NCBI GenBank assembly: GCA_947504275.1
Contig: CANNHA010000009.1
Coordinates: forward strand, 1 to 37,594
Reading direction: 5' to 3'
From: Flavobacteriales bacterium
GTDB lineage: Bacteria > Bacteroidota > Bacteroidia > Flavobacteriales_D > Sanyastnellaceae
DNA: 37,594 nt
Positions 10,652 through 20,283 of the stretch are shown here, in pieces (position 1 is the first letter of the stretch; the number at the start of each line of letters is the position of its first letter). The translations under genes and the position numbers were made by a program. Under the pieces are notes generated by a model, which did no database searches, had not been told where the DNA came from, and was given only the letters and a program-made list of their open reading frames with translations.

Positions 10652-11758
10652 TTATTGATCAAAGTCGACAATCAACTTGTCTGATTTGGGAAGGGCTTGA
10701 CAAGTGAGCACATAACCTGATTCTACCTCGCCAGGTTCTAGCGCATAATTCACAATCATTTCCGCCTGCCCTTCCATCACCTTGGCACGACAAGTACAAC
10801 ACATACCTCCCTTACAACTGAAAGGAATATCAACCCCCGCAGCTTGCGCCGCATCCAAAACGGGTTGGGTTTTTGGCATTTTAAAATCCGTCTGTTGTCC
10901 ATCAAAAATCACTGAAACTTCACAAAGTTCACCTTTGTCTTCTATAACAACTTTTTTTGCGGATCCTTGTGGCAAGGTTGTTCCAAACAATTCCAAATGA
11001 ACCTGCTCAGGATTCATTCCTTTGGCCAAAAACAAATCACGCGCATCTTCCGTCATCATCTGGGGACCGCAAAGGAATACCTCATCAACAGGAGGGTGAG
11101 CCAAAAACGTTTTTAAAAATCCTTCTATCTTTTCATTGTCAATTCTGCCGTGCAGCAAAGAGACATCATTAGGCTCGCTGCTCAGAACATGGAACATCCT
11201 GAAACGTCCTAAATAAGAGTCCTTCAAATCTTCCAATTCATCTCTAAAAATGATGCTATTGAATTGACGATTACCCAATATCATGGACACCTCACTCTTG
11301 GGCTCATCCTTCAAAATCGTCTTGGCCAAAGAGATCAAAGGCGTTACGCCGCTTCCGGCGCCAATCAGCAGATAATGTTTCTCATGACTGACATCCATAG
11401 CCGCTGTAAAATGACCCATTGGCGTCATTACTTGCAAGTCCATTCCTGAAGCCAATTGTTCATTGGCCCATGTGCTGAAAACTCCCCCATCCACCTTCTT
11501 GATGGCTACTCGACACAACTTCTCAAAAGGAGCGCTGCAGATGGAATAAGATCTTCTAATATCCTGTCCATCTATTGTTGTTCTCAAAGTCAAATATTGA
11601 CCGGGTTGATAACGAAATGCCTCTTCCAGTTCTGAAGGGATTTGAAAAGCCACAGATACTGCGTCAGCTGTTTCTTTGCGCACTTCATGCACACGCAACG
11701 AATGAAAAACGGGTCTTGCCATGCCGCGAAAATACGTTCTTTGGTCATTTTTTTTCAT
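10652..11758 (-). CDS. paaE: Phenylacetyl-CoA epoxidase reductase subunit PaaE-like (FAD/NAD + 2Fe-2S ferredoxin)
   Basis: RRSYSICSAP flavin-binding motif, GAGSGVTPLISLAKTIL, FLCGPQMM and plant-type 2Fe-2S motif CKGGMCCTCRAKV. The ORF-track start at 11770 is TTG; first ATG at 11758, with another at 11722 (MARPVFHS) also plausible. Confidence 0.85.
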   Translation of the reverse strand: MKKNDQRTYFRGMARPVFHSLRVHEVRKETADAVSVAFQIPSELEEAFRYQPGQYLTLRTTIDGQDIRRSYSICSAPFEKLCRVAIKKVDGGVFSTWANEQLASGMDLQVMTPMGHFTAAMDVSHEKHYLLIGAGSGVTPLISLAKTILKDEPKSEVSMILGNRQFNSIIFRDELEDLKDSYLGRFRMFHVLSSEPNDVSLLHGRIDNEKIEGFLKTFLAHPPVDEVFLCGPQMMTEDARDLFLAKGMNPEQVHLELFGTTLPQGSAKKVVIEDKGELCEVSVIFDGQQTDFKMPKTQPVLDAAQAAGVDIPFSCKGGMCCTCRAKVMEGQAEMIVNYALEPGEVESGYVLTCQALPKSDKLIVDFDQ

Positions 11759-11825
11759 GATTTTAGCCAATTCATATCCTGATTAAGCTTTCCTTTCCTA
11801 ACATTGCTTAAAATTTGAAGGAACC

Positions 11826-12764
11826 ATGGAGAACTTGGAACGTTTTGAAGCCTACGTAGCTGCCGAAAATAAAGTGGAAGCCAAAGATTGGATGCCGGAT
11901 GGATACCGCAAGACGCTGATTCGTCAGATTGCACAGCATGCCCACAGTGAAATTGTAGGGATGTTGCCTGAAGGCAATTGGATTACACGCGCTCCATCGT
12001 TGAGAAGAAAAGCAATCCTTTTGGCCAAGGTTCAAGACGAAGGCGGACATGGTTTGTACTTGTATAGCGCCGCTGAAACTTTAGGTGTAGATAGAGATAC
12101 GCTCATTGACGAACTGAACACAGGTAAAGCAAAATATTCCAGTATCTTCAACTACCCTACACTCTCTTGGGCTGATATCGGCGCCATAGGTTGGCTTGTT
12201 GATGGTGCTGCTATTGTGAATCAAGTTTCCTTGCAGCGCACAAGCTACGGGCCATACAGCCGTGCCATGATCAGAATCTGCAAAGAGGAATCCTTCCATC
12301 AAAGACAAGGCTATGAGATCATGATTGCATTGGCCAAAGGAACTCCAGCCCAAAAACAAATGGCACAAGATGCTTTGAATCGTTGGTGGTGGCCAAGTTT
12401 AATGATGTTTGGTCCAAGTGACAAAGAATCAGCGCACAGTTCTCAAAACATGACTTGGAGAATCAAGCGCCACAGCAATGATGAATTGAGACAAAAATTT
12501 GTGGACATGTCGGTGGCTCAAACTGAATATTTGGGGCTCACACTACCTGATCCTCACTTAAAGTGGAATGAGGAGAGAGGTCACTATGATTTTGGTGAAA
12601 TTGATTGGACTGAATTCAATGAAGTAGTGAAAGGAAACGGACCGTGCAACAAGCAACGCGTTGCTACACGTAAAAACGCTTATGACAATGGCGCTTGGGT
12701 AAGAGAAGCAGCTGTTGCTTATGCGAACAAACAATCAGCCAAAAAGAATTCGGCCGCTGCATAA
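11826..12764 (+). CDS. paaA: 1,2-phenylacetyl-CoA epoxidase subunit PaaA
   Basis: 312 aa ferritin-like protein. [44 protein letters not shown] and terminal [24 protein letters not shown] are characteristic of PaaA. Confidence 0.94.
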   Translation: MENLERFEAYVAAENKVEAKDWMPDGYRKTLIRQIAQHAHSEIVGMLPEGNWITRAPSLRRKAILLAKVQDEGGHGLYLYSAAETLGVDRDTLIDELNTGKAKYSSIFNYPTLSWADIGAIGWLVDGAAIVNQVSLQRTSYGPYSRAMIRICKEESFHQRQGYEIMIALAKGTPAQKQMAQDALNRWWWPSLMMFGPSDKESAHSSQNMTWRIKRHSNDELRQKFVDMSVAQTEYLGLTLPDPHLKWNEERGHYDFGEIDWTEFNEVVKGNGPCNKQRVATRKNAYDNGAWVREAAVAYANKQSAKKNSAAA

Positions 12765-12767
12765 ATA

Positions 12768-12801
12768 TTGTGCTTTCTGAGCGTCGCAAGACTTATTTTT
12801 G
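12768..12801 (+). promoter_or_regulatory. Predicted promoter of the saccharopine-dehydrogenase-like gene
   Basis: TTG (12768-12770), 23 nt spacer, exact TATTTTTG (12794-12801). Confidence 0.5.
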
Positions 12802-12809
12802 CGACGCTC
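12779..12809. repeat. Perfect 11-bp inverted repeat with 9-nt loop
   Basis: gagcgtcgcaa-gacttattt-ttgcgacgctc, immediately upstream of the ATG at 12811. No T-tract follows on either strand. Confidence 0.92.
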
Positions 12810-12810
12810 A

Positions 12811-14034
12811 ATGACAGCATATATGAAAGATTTAAAAATAGGTCTAATCAAAGAGGGGAAAACGCCTCCTGACTTTCGTGTTGCACTTACACCTGAACAA
12901 TGTAAGCAGGCAATGGCGAAATATCCCAATATTACCATCGTTGCACAATCCAGCGCCATTAGAAAATTCACAAACCAAGAGTATTTGGATTTAGGCGTTG
13001 CTGTTGTAGATGACGTTACAGATTGTGATGTGCTGATTGGCGTTAAAGAAGTTCCGATTGATCAGCTGATAACCGAGAAGACATATCTTTTTTTCTCCCA
13101 CACGATCAAAAAACAACCTTACAATGCCAAGCTCTTGAAGGCCATCATGGATAAGAGAATAACCCTGATTGATTATGAAGTTTTAAAGGATGAGAAAGGA
13201 AAAAGGGTTATTGGTTTTGGCCGATATGCAGGTATCGTTGGCGTATTCGAAGGCTTCCGAGCGCTTGGCTTAAAACAAAACTGGTATCAATTGCCCTCAC
13301 CCATTTCTTGTCATGATCGTGCTGAAATGGAGTCCCATATCAATGATGAATTATTCAAAAAACCAATCAAAGCTGTGGTTACAGGTTATGGCAGGGTTGG
13401 TCATGGTGCTGAAGAAATGATTCAGCGTTTTAATCTTCAATTGGTCTCTCCTGAAGAATTTCATACTTATCAAGGTTCTGAAAACATCTATACGCATCTG
13501 GATACCCACCAATATTACCAGCGCATTTCTGATGGTGGATTTGATAAGAAGGAGTTTTACCAATCTCCAGAATTGTACAAAAGTGTTTTAATGGATTGGG
13601 TGAAGGATGCCGATGTATACTTTGCTTGTCACCTCTGGAAATCAGGAAATCCGCTATTGATTACTGCCGCTGATTTGGCTACACCCGACAACTGCTGTAA
13701 GGTGATTGCAGACATCAGTTGTGATGTCAATGGTCCTATTGCTTCGACTATTAAGGCCAGCACGATTGCAGAACCGTTTTTTGGATATTGTCCTATAGAT
13801 CAACAAGAGTGTGATTGGAAAAAGGAAAATTCAATAATGGTAATGTCCGTCGATAACCTACCCTGCGAGCTGCCAAGAGATGCATCCGAGGATTTTGGTA
13901 ATGAATTGATAAATTACGTTATTCCAGCATTATTAGAAGAGGACAACGCAATGATCAAAGATGGAATGGAAACTTATTTGGGGGAGCTCACAAAGCCCTT
14001 TGAATACCTTACTGATTACGCTGCAGGTAGATAA
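12811..14034 (+). CDS. Saccharopine dehydrogenase (LYS1)/alanine dehydrogenase family NAD-dependent oxidoreductase
   Basis: KIGLIKEGKTPPDFRVALTPEQC N-terminal domain, AVVTGYGRVGHGAEEM Rossmann motif, VIADISCDVNGPIAST. The ORF-track start at 12799 is a TTG inside the inverted repeat; ATG at 12811 or 12823 is more likely. Confidence 0.85.
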   Translation: MTAYMKDLKIGLIKEGKTPPDFRVALTPEQCKQAMAKYPNITIVAQSSAIRKFTNQEYLDLGVAVVDDVTDCDVLIGVKEVPIDQLITEKTYLFFSHTIKKQPYNAKLLKAIMDKRITLIDYEVLKDEKGKRVIGFGRYAGIVGVFEGFRALGLKQNWYQLPSPISCHDRAEMESHINDELFKKPIKAVVTGYGRVGHGAEEMIQRFNLQLVSPEEFHTYQGSENIYTHLDTHQYYQRISDGGFDKKEFYQSPELYKSVLMDWVKDADVYFACHLWKSGNPLLITAADLATPDNCCKVIADISCDVNGPIASTIKASTIAEPFFGYCPIDQQECDWKKENSIMVMSVDNLPCELPRDASEDFGNELINYVIPALLEEDNAMIKDGMETYLGELTKPFEYLTDYAAGR

Positions 14035-14844
14035 TCACTTCCAGATTCTAGCCGTTTTCAAAACCACTTTTTCACCAAAGAATATTTTGGTTGAAAGTTC
14101 AAAGGCGGCTGTGTAATCAGAGACCACAAAAACATCCTTGGCTTTGGTTTTTCGATTGTTCAATAAGTCTTTTTTACTCAATGCCTCCTTAAGCGCTGTC
14201 GCAGCTACCTCGCCATTGTCGATGATCTCAATTTTTCTCTTGTAATATAAATCAACTTCCTTTCGGATCAGCGGGTAATGAGTGCACGCCAATATAAGTG
14301 CATCAATATCCTTGAAATTGGGCTTAGACAAATAACTATTGATGATGGTCTGCGAAATCTTGTTGTTGTAAAAACCCTCCTCAATCATCGATGCCAAAAG
14401 CGGTGTGGCGTTGGAAATTACTTTTAATGATTTATTGAGTTTTTCAATTCGATTCACGTACACCCTAGATGCAATAGTACCCTTGGTACCGATAACACCT
14501 ATATTCTGTTTCTTGAATTTGACCGCTACATACTGAGCCACCGGATCAATCACATTTATAACGGGAACATCGGGGCCCGCCACATCACATACCGTTTTAT
14601 AAGCATGAGCGCTAGCCGTATTACAAGCAATAACTATGGCCTTGCATTTATGATCCATCAAATACTGCGTAATGCGCGCAGCGTAATGCCTAATACTCTC
14701 AGGAGATTTATCGCCGTATGGCAAATGTGCAGTATCCCCGAAATAAATAAAACGCTCATTGGGCAAAGCCTTACGAATGGCTTGTGCCACGGTCATTCCT
14801 CCAATGCCCGAATCAAAGATTCCTATTGGTCCGGAATGGGGCAT
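14035..14844 (-). CDS. murI: Glutamate racemase
   Basis: GIFDSGIGGMTVAQAI, FGDTAHLPYGDKSPE, VIACNTASA and LILACTHYPLI with both catalytic cysteines. Confidence 0.97.
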   Translation of the reverse strand: MPHSGPIGIFDSGIGGMTVAQAIRKALPNERFIYFGDTAHLPYGDKSPESIRHYAARITQYLMDHKCKAIVIACNTASAHAYKTVCDVAGPDVPVINVIDPVAQYVAVKFKKQNIGVIGTKGTIASRVYVNRIEKLNKSLKVISNATPLLASMIEEGFYNNKISQTIINSYLSKPNFKDIDALILACTHYPLIRKEVDLYYKRKIEIIDNGEVAATALKEALSKKDLLNNRKTKAKDVFVVSDYTAAFELSTKIFFGEKVVLKTARIWK

Positions 14845-15383
14845 TAGTTCTTAGGAGCAGGAGTAGGCTTAACCTCTGTTGGAGCAGTCAATGGAATACC
14901 CAATTTTACTTTGATTTTATCAGTCAAATCATCTCCTCCACGGTATAAAAGTACTCCAGTGCTTGCATCAATTACATAAGAATATCCCTCTTCCTTTGCA
15001 ACATCCTCAATGGCTTTGCCAATTTTCTCAATCAATGGTTGCAAAAAATCATTTCTACTTTTTTCCAATTCCGTATTGGCGGTTTGTTCAAAGTCGGTCA
15101 TGTTCTTTTCCAAATCCATAATGGCTTTGTATTTGGATTGAAGAATAGCCTCAGGCCAAGTCGTTTTATTGGCTTCAAATTCTTCCAACTTGGTTTGATA
15201 ATCCTTTTGCATTTCATTCATGGTGTTGGTGAAATCACCTGATATCTTTTCCAAGTCAGCATTGACTTTTGTAATTTCTGGCATGGAGAACAATAGCACT
15301 TGACCATCAGTATGTCCCACTTTTTGGGCATTCATGACTGCAGCACTAAATAAAACAACTACTAATAAACTTAACTTTTTCAT
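14844..15383 (-). CDS. OmpH/Skp family periplasmic chaperone (copy 2)
   Basis: MKKLSLLVVVLFSAAVMNAQKVGHTDGQVLLFSMPEITKVNADLEK; signal peptide plus coiled coil. Start set to 15383; stop overlaps the murI start (TAATG). Confidence 0.88.
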   Translation of the reverse strand: MKKLSLLVVVLFSAAVMNAQKVGHTDGQVLLFSMPEITKVNADLEKISGDFTNTMNEMQKDYQTKLEEFEANKTTWPEAILQSKYKAIMDLEKNMTDFEQTANTELEKSRNDFLQPLIEKIGKAIEDVAKEEGYSYVIDASTGVLLYRGGDDLTDKIKVKLGIPLTAPTEVKPTPAPKN

Positions 15384-15402
15384 GTATTCTAATTTAAAAC
15401 GA

Positions 15403-16047
15403 TTATGGGTTTCTTTTTGTATTGGTTGTGCCAGGTTTAGTGCCTGTAGGTTTAGTGCCTGGTGTATTCTTTCCTGATTCTGATTTTTCCTCACCATCTT
15501 CATCTCCTTCTTCTTCACCGCCATCATTGGTTTCCCCTGGCTTTAAACCCATTTTCTTCAAGACTTTATCACTCACATCATGCTTGGGATTGGAATATAA
15601 AATATTACTGTTGGTTGCCTTGTCAAAAATCACCATCAAACCACCCTGACTGGCAACTTCCTGAATGGCTGTATAAATTTCATCTTGAATGGGTTTAATC
15701 AACTCCTCACGCTTTTTAAACAAATCTCCCTCTACACCAAAACGTTTCTTCTGCAACTCTCGGGCCTCTTTCCGTTTTTCTTCCAACTCTTCCTCACGCT
15801 TCTTTTTCATTTCGCCCGTTAGCAAGATCTTCTCCGCTTGATAGGCCTTTTCCATTTTTTCAATGGACTCATACTTTTGCTCGATTTCCTTTTGCCAATC
15901 AGCACTCATCTGATCGATCTCTGCTTGCGCATCTGCATAGGCTTGTACGTGACTTAAAATGTATTTGGAATCAACGTAACCAAATTTCTGTGCAGACACA
16001 CCAAAAGAGATGAGACAAATAAAGACGGAAAGAATAATATTTTTCAT
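15403..16047 (-). CDS. OmpH/Skp family periplasmic chaperone (copy 1) with acidic/TKPG-rich tail
   Basis: MKNIILSVFICLISFGVSAQKFGYVDSKYILSHVQAYADAQAEIDQMSADWQKEIEQ; OmpH fold signature. Tail NDGGEEEGDEDGEEKSESGKNTPGTKPTGTKPGTTNTKRNP. Start set to 16047. Confidence 0.9.
   Translation of the reverse strand: MKNIILSVFICLISFGVSAQKFGYVDSKYILSHVQAYADAQAEIDQMSADWQKEIEQKYESIEKMEKAYQAEKILLTGEMKKKREEELEEKRKEARELQKKRFGVEGDLFKKREELIKPIQDEIYTAIQEVASQGGLMVIFDKATNSNILYSNPKHDVSDKVLKKMGLKPGETNDGGEEEGDEDGEEKSESGKNTPGTKPTGTKPGTTNTKRNP
15433..15462. repeat. Two-copy 15-bp tandem repeat in the Skp copy-1 tail
   Basis: aggtttagtgcctgt / aggtttagtgcctgg; encodes GTKP repeats. Confidence 0.85.
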
Positions 16048-16081
16048 TGGCGTTAAAACGTTCTGCAATTTACGATATTGT

Positions 16082-18631
16082 TTAGAGTTCGCCAAGATTC
16101 ATGCCAATAGAAAAATGGAATTGCCCTTTGGCCATATTGGGGTATTTATTAATCTCATCCAATCTCCAACCATAATCAAAGCCCAATAAACCAAACATAG
16201 GGAGGAATATTCTCAATCCCGCACCGGCTGATTTGTACAAATTAAAGGGGTCATAGTTGGAGAAATCCGCCCAAGTTCGCCCACCTTCTAGGAAGGTAAG
16301 TGCATAAATTGTAGCACTGGGATTGGTTGTCAAAGGATAACGCAACTCCAAACTATACTTGGTAATAGCCGGTGCGCCAACTCGATCTGAGGGTGTGGTT
16401 AAGGACAAATCATCGTATCCACGCAGATTAACAATTTCACGTCCGTCCAACAAGAAACCGCTCAAGAAAACACCACCCAAATAAAACCTTTCAAACGGAG
16501 ACTGCCCAAGTCCCTTGTTGTATGCACCCAAAAAACCAAAACCAACATTGGTGTTTAATACAAATTTATTTGTTTTGTGTTTATTCAAAGCGGTATACCA
16601 CTTAGCCGTGAATTTGACCTTATAGAATTCCACCCAATCCACCTTCTCTTGATCCGTCATGTTGGCATAATCATACTCTTTTCCTTGAATTTTTTCTCCA
16701 ATGAGTGTGTATGGCAAAGTCGCCTTAGTTGTTAGTGTAATTTTTGATCCCCAGGTAGGATAGATGGGGTCAGAAACTGAATTTCGTTCTATCGTGAAAT
16801 TTGCAGATAAGATATTGGAATACCCTTGCGAGAAGCTAAAGAATGACCCGTACCTATTCAAGTCAAAATGCTGGTAGGTTATTCCGCTTTGAAAGATGAA
16901 CCAGTCATCCGGTCGCTGCCAGCGTTGGCCAAAAGAAAAAGAAGCTCCGGTAATAATCAATGATTGACGATTGGGGTTCAAGTCATCATTGATGTACTTT
17001 TTCTGTCCATTGCTTTGCACTGAGTGGTAGGCAGAGAATGTAAGTGAATTCGGTTTTTTTCCTCCTAGCCACGGCTCTGTAAAAGAGAAGTTGTAAGATT
17101 GAAAGAAAATCCCGTTTGAAACGGCATTGATGGAAAGTCGCTGTCCGTCACCTGAAGGCAGTGGTGTCCAAGCGTCTTTTTTTCCGATGTTGCGCAAAGA
17201 AAAATTGTTGAAAGTAAGTCCCAATGAGCCTACTACACGGCCTCCACCCCAGCCTCCACTCAATTGAATTTGATCACTGGGTTTCTCTTCTACGACATAC
17301 TCCAAATCAACAGTCCCCTTGTCTGGGTTGGGATTGGTTCTAATATCAAAAGCCTCGGGATTAAAGAAACCCATGGCATTTAATTCTCGCTGAGAACGCA
17401 TCAGGTCTGAACGATTAAAAAGATCGCCAGGCCTGGTTCTAATTTCACGATAGATAACGTGATCATTGGTCTTGGTGTTCCCGCTTACATTGACATCTCC
17501 AATTCTAAATTGCTTGCCTTCACCCATGCGCACCTCAACATTTATTGTATCTGGCAATACCAATGTTTCGAGAGGATAGGCATAGAAATTCAAATATCCA
17601 TCATCGGTATACAATGAGCTTATGTCACGACCATTGGGATTGAAACTCAAGCGTGAGTTCAACAATTCTAAATTGTACAAATCACCTTTCTTAATGCTCA
17701 ATACACTGTCCAAGGTTGAACGTTGATACTTGGTATTTCCTACAAACGTAATTTCTCCAAAATAGAATTTCTTATCCTCCTCCAACTTCAGCAGCAATAC
17801 CATTCTATCATCAGAAATTTTATACAGGCTATCCTTTAAAATTTTGGCATTTCTAAACCCTTCCTTGTTGTATTTTGCAACAATAGCTGCTTTGTCTTCT
17901 TCGAAATCTTTTTCAATAAACTTTGATGCCTTCCAGAATCTCCACCAAGCTTGTTTCTTGGTGTTTTTCATACTCCGTGAAAGCTTTTTGGCATCCATCA
18001 ATTTGTTGCCTTCAAATACAATATTTTCCAACTTAACCCGCTCACCTCTTTTAATGTTGAAAGTCAATTGAACGCCATTCTTAACAATGGGGTCTGGTGT
18101 TTCTGTAATATTGACTGCAGCACTGAAAAAACCTTTGTCAACGTAGTAATCCAAGATTTCATTTTTGGCAGTCATCTTCAAGTTCTCATCACATACCCTT
18201 CCAGAACGCAAGTCGAGTTTTTCTCTGATGTTATCTGCTTCAGATTTTTTGATACCTTCAAATCTAAACGTGCCTAAACGTTCCATTTCCTTTACCTCTA
18301 TGACCAAGAAAATCTCTGAACCTCTTATCTCAGCAACCTTGACTTGAATGTCTTTAAAAAGTTTTTGTTTCCACAATTTCCTTATGGCTTCTGTTACTGC
18401 GTCGCCGGGAACCATGATTTCCTTGCCTTCTTCCAATCCTGAAAAAACCTTGATGGCTTGAGCATCGGTAAATTCCGTACCTATCACTGTCAACCCTGAC
18501 AGTTTATATTTCAGTGGTTCTGCGTAATTGATATCTCCACCTATAACTTTCTGCGCATGGCCATCAACGCCCAAAAAATCTGAAAAAATAAAAGCTACCA
18601 ACAGGAAGGTAGAAATCAAAAAATGTTTCAT
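16082..18631 (-). CDS. bamA: Outer membrane protein assembly factor BamA
   Basis: 849 aa. POTRA-type repeats, then Omp85 barrel with GGWGGGRVVGSLGLTFNNFSLRN, LGGVFLSGFLLDGREIVNLRGYDD and C-terminal FHFSIGMNLGEL. Confidence 0.96.
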   Translation of the reverse strand: MKHFLISTFLLVAFIFSDFLGVDGHAQKVIGGDINYAEPLKYKLSGLTVIGTEFTDAQAIKVFSGLEEGKEIMVPGDAVTEAIRKLWKQKLFKDIQVKVAEIRGSEIFLVIEVKEMERLGTFRFEGIKKSEADNIREKLDLRSGRVCDENLKMTAKNEILDYYVDKGFFSAAVNITETPDPIVKNGVQLTFNIKRGERVKLENIVFEGNKLMDAKKLSRSMKNTKKQAWWRFWKASKFIEKDFEEDKAAIVAKYNKEGFRNAKILKDSLYKISDDRMVLLLKLEEDKKFYFGEITFVGNTKYQRSTLDSVLSIKKGDLYNLELLNSRLSFNPNGRDISSLYTDDGYLNFYAYPLETLVLPDTINVEVRMGEGKQFRIGDVNVSGNTKTNDHVIYREIRTRPGDLFNRSDLMRSQRELNAMGFFNPEAFDIRTNPNPDKGTVDLEYVVEEKPSDQIQLSGGWGGGRVVGSLGLTFNNFSLRNIGKKDAWTPLPSGDGQRLSINAVSNGIFFQSYNFSFTEPWLGGKKPNSLTFSAYHSVQSNGQKKYINDDLNPNRQSLIITGASFSFGQRWQRPDDWFIFQSGITYQHFDLNRYGSFFSFSQGYSNILSANFTIERNSVSDPIYPTWGSKITLTTKATLPYTLIGEKIQGKEYDYANMTDQEKVDWVEFYKVKFTAKWYTALNKHKTNKFVLNTNVGFGFLGAYNKGLGQSPFERFYLGGVFLSGFLLDGREIVNLRGYDDLSLTTPSDRVGAPAITKYSLELRYPLTTNPSATIYALTFLEGGRTWADFSNYDPFNLYKSAGAGLRIFLPMFGLLGFDYGWRLDEINKYPNMAKGQFHFSIGMNLGEL

Positions 18632-19371
18632 GCTGTCGGTTTCATTTGGTCAGAGGTTTTGCCAAAACGACGTTCTCTGCTTTGGTAGGAAAGTATTGCT
18701 TCAAAAAATAATTCTTCATTAAAATCTGGCCAAAAAGCCTGGGTGAAAAATAGCTCTGCATAGGCTATTTGCCAAAGCAAAAAATTGCTAATGCGCAATT
18801 CTCCGCTAGTACGGATGAGAAGTTCTGGATCAGGTATGTCTTTTGTATCCAAATAACTTGAAAACAATGAGTCGGTCACATCATGACTGTTCACATGATC
18901 ATCAATCATTCTTTTCACTGCTTGCGTAATCTCCCATCGGGCACTATAACTCAAAGCCAAGATCAAATGAAGCGTATTGTTATGTGCCGTCAAATCCTCG
19001 GCCTCCACCATTGCTGAAACACAGGAAGCTGGGAGACTTTCTCTGTCCCCAATAAAACGCAACCGTATACCTTGCTCGTTGAGTGATGGAACTTCTTTTA
19101 AAATGGTATTGACCAATAATTCCATCAACGCATCCACTTCCTCTTTTGGCCTATTCCAATTTTCCGTAGAGAACGCATAAAGCGTCAGGTACTTGACATG
19201 TGTTTTAATGGCTGCTTTCACTGCATTCCTTACTGACTCAACCCCTTGGAAATGGCCAAAGACACGGTCCTTGCCTTGTTGTTTCGCCCAACGTCCATTC
19301 CCATCCATAATGATGGCAACATGCTGAGGAACTTGTTCCTGCTTGATATGGTCAAATAAAGTCTGGCTCAC
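18628..19371 (-). CDS. uppS: Isoprenyl (undecaprenyl) diphosphate synthase
   Basis: VAIIMDGNGRWAKQQGKDRVFGHFQGVESVR, LYAFSTENWNRPKEEV and PDPELLIRTSGELRISNFLLWQIAYAEL. Start likely GTG 19371 (VSQTLFDHIKQ); the ORF-track ATG is 19419. Confidence 0.95.
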   Translation of the reverse strand: MSQTLFDHIKQEQVPQHVAIIMDGNGRWAKQQGKDRVFGHFQGVESVRNAVKAAIKTHVKYLTLYAFSTENWNRPKEEVDALMELLVNTILKEVPSLNEQGIRLRFIGDRESLPASCVSAMVEAEDLTAHNNTLHLILALSYSARWEITQAVKRMIDDHVNSHDVTDSLFSSYLDTKDIPDPELLIRTSGELRISNFLLWQIAYAELFFTQAFWPDFNEELFFEAILSYQSRERRFGKTSDQMKPTA

Positions 19372-19406
19372 GTGAATTCTGACGGGCAAAAGTAAAAAGA
19401 AACCAC

Positions 19407-20255
19407 CTATTTGAAGCAATTGGTGGCGGGTTTATCCAATCTAATCATCAATGATGCAAGAAAGAACCCATAATGATCATTGCTGGAGGGGTCGCCACGT
19501 TGAATATTGTCATTGGTGTAAACTCCATTACCCAATGCAATTTGTCCTTGGCTAGATGGATCAGACAATCCAGCGCTTAATGGTCCATATTGGGCCATTT
19601 GAAATTGTTTGTCTGGATAAATACCTGAGACATCGTCAAAATAATCTGTCCACGTTTTGCGCATACTCCATTCAAATGAAAGTCCCAAAGCTCCAAGAAT
19701 ATTAAATTTAAGACCTACACCAAATGGCATGGAAAGTCCATTCAATTTGTATTGATTGGCTGGTATTTGAGCCTCTGTATACATGGTCTGCAAAGGAATC
19801 CAGCCTCCCTGATAATAACCTTCTGGACTCATCATATAGTAAGCCATTCCTGCAAACATGTACGGCGTAATCCAATTTTTTGAATTCATTTGGTAATCAA
19901 AAAAATTGATTTCACCCATCAATCCAAATTCATAAAATCGATTTCTAAAATTCAAGTTTCTGTATTGCTGCATTGGGTCTGAGCTATTCTTATCCCAAGC
20001 CTCTGTATTGCCGTTCATGGCGGAAGCGCGAAGGCCCCAGCGCTTACTGAAGAAACGTTTGTAACTCATCCCAAAGCTAAACTTAGCGTTTCTTAGGATA
20101 TTCTCATAGTGCGGATTAATCTCCCCTATGTAATATCCACCCCCAAAGTTAAAACCCAGTTCATGGCTTTTGTTCTTTCGACTGGTCTGTGCCATCAGAT
20201 AGACACATTGAAATATCAATGAAATACTTAGAATGATTGCGCGCCCTGATTTCAT
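19407..20255 (-). CDS. DUF6089-like outer-membrane/beta-barrel protein
   Basis: Signal peptide MKSGRAIILSISLIFQCVYLMAQ, then ELGFNFGGGYYIGEINP...GLRASAMNGN; lies between nadK and uppS as in many Bacteroidota. Start set to 20255. Confidence 0.75.
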   Translation of the reverse strand: MKSGRAIILSISLIFQCVYLMAQTSRKNKSHELGFNFGGGYYIGEINPHYENILRNAKFSFGMSYKRFFSKRWGLRASAMNGNTEAWDKNSSDPMQQYRNLNFRNRFYEFGLMGEINFFDYQMNSKNWITPYMFAGMAYYMMSPEGYYQGGWIPLQTMYTEAQIPANQYKLNGLSMPFGVGLKFNILGALGLSFEWSMRKTWTDYFDDVSGIYPDKQFQMAQYGPLSAGLSDPSSQGQIALGNGVYTNDNIQRGDPSSNDHYGFFLASLMIRLDKPATNCFK

Positions 20256-20283
20256 GCTACTAAGGTAACGCAAAATATGAAAA

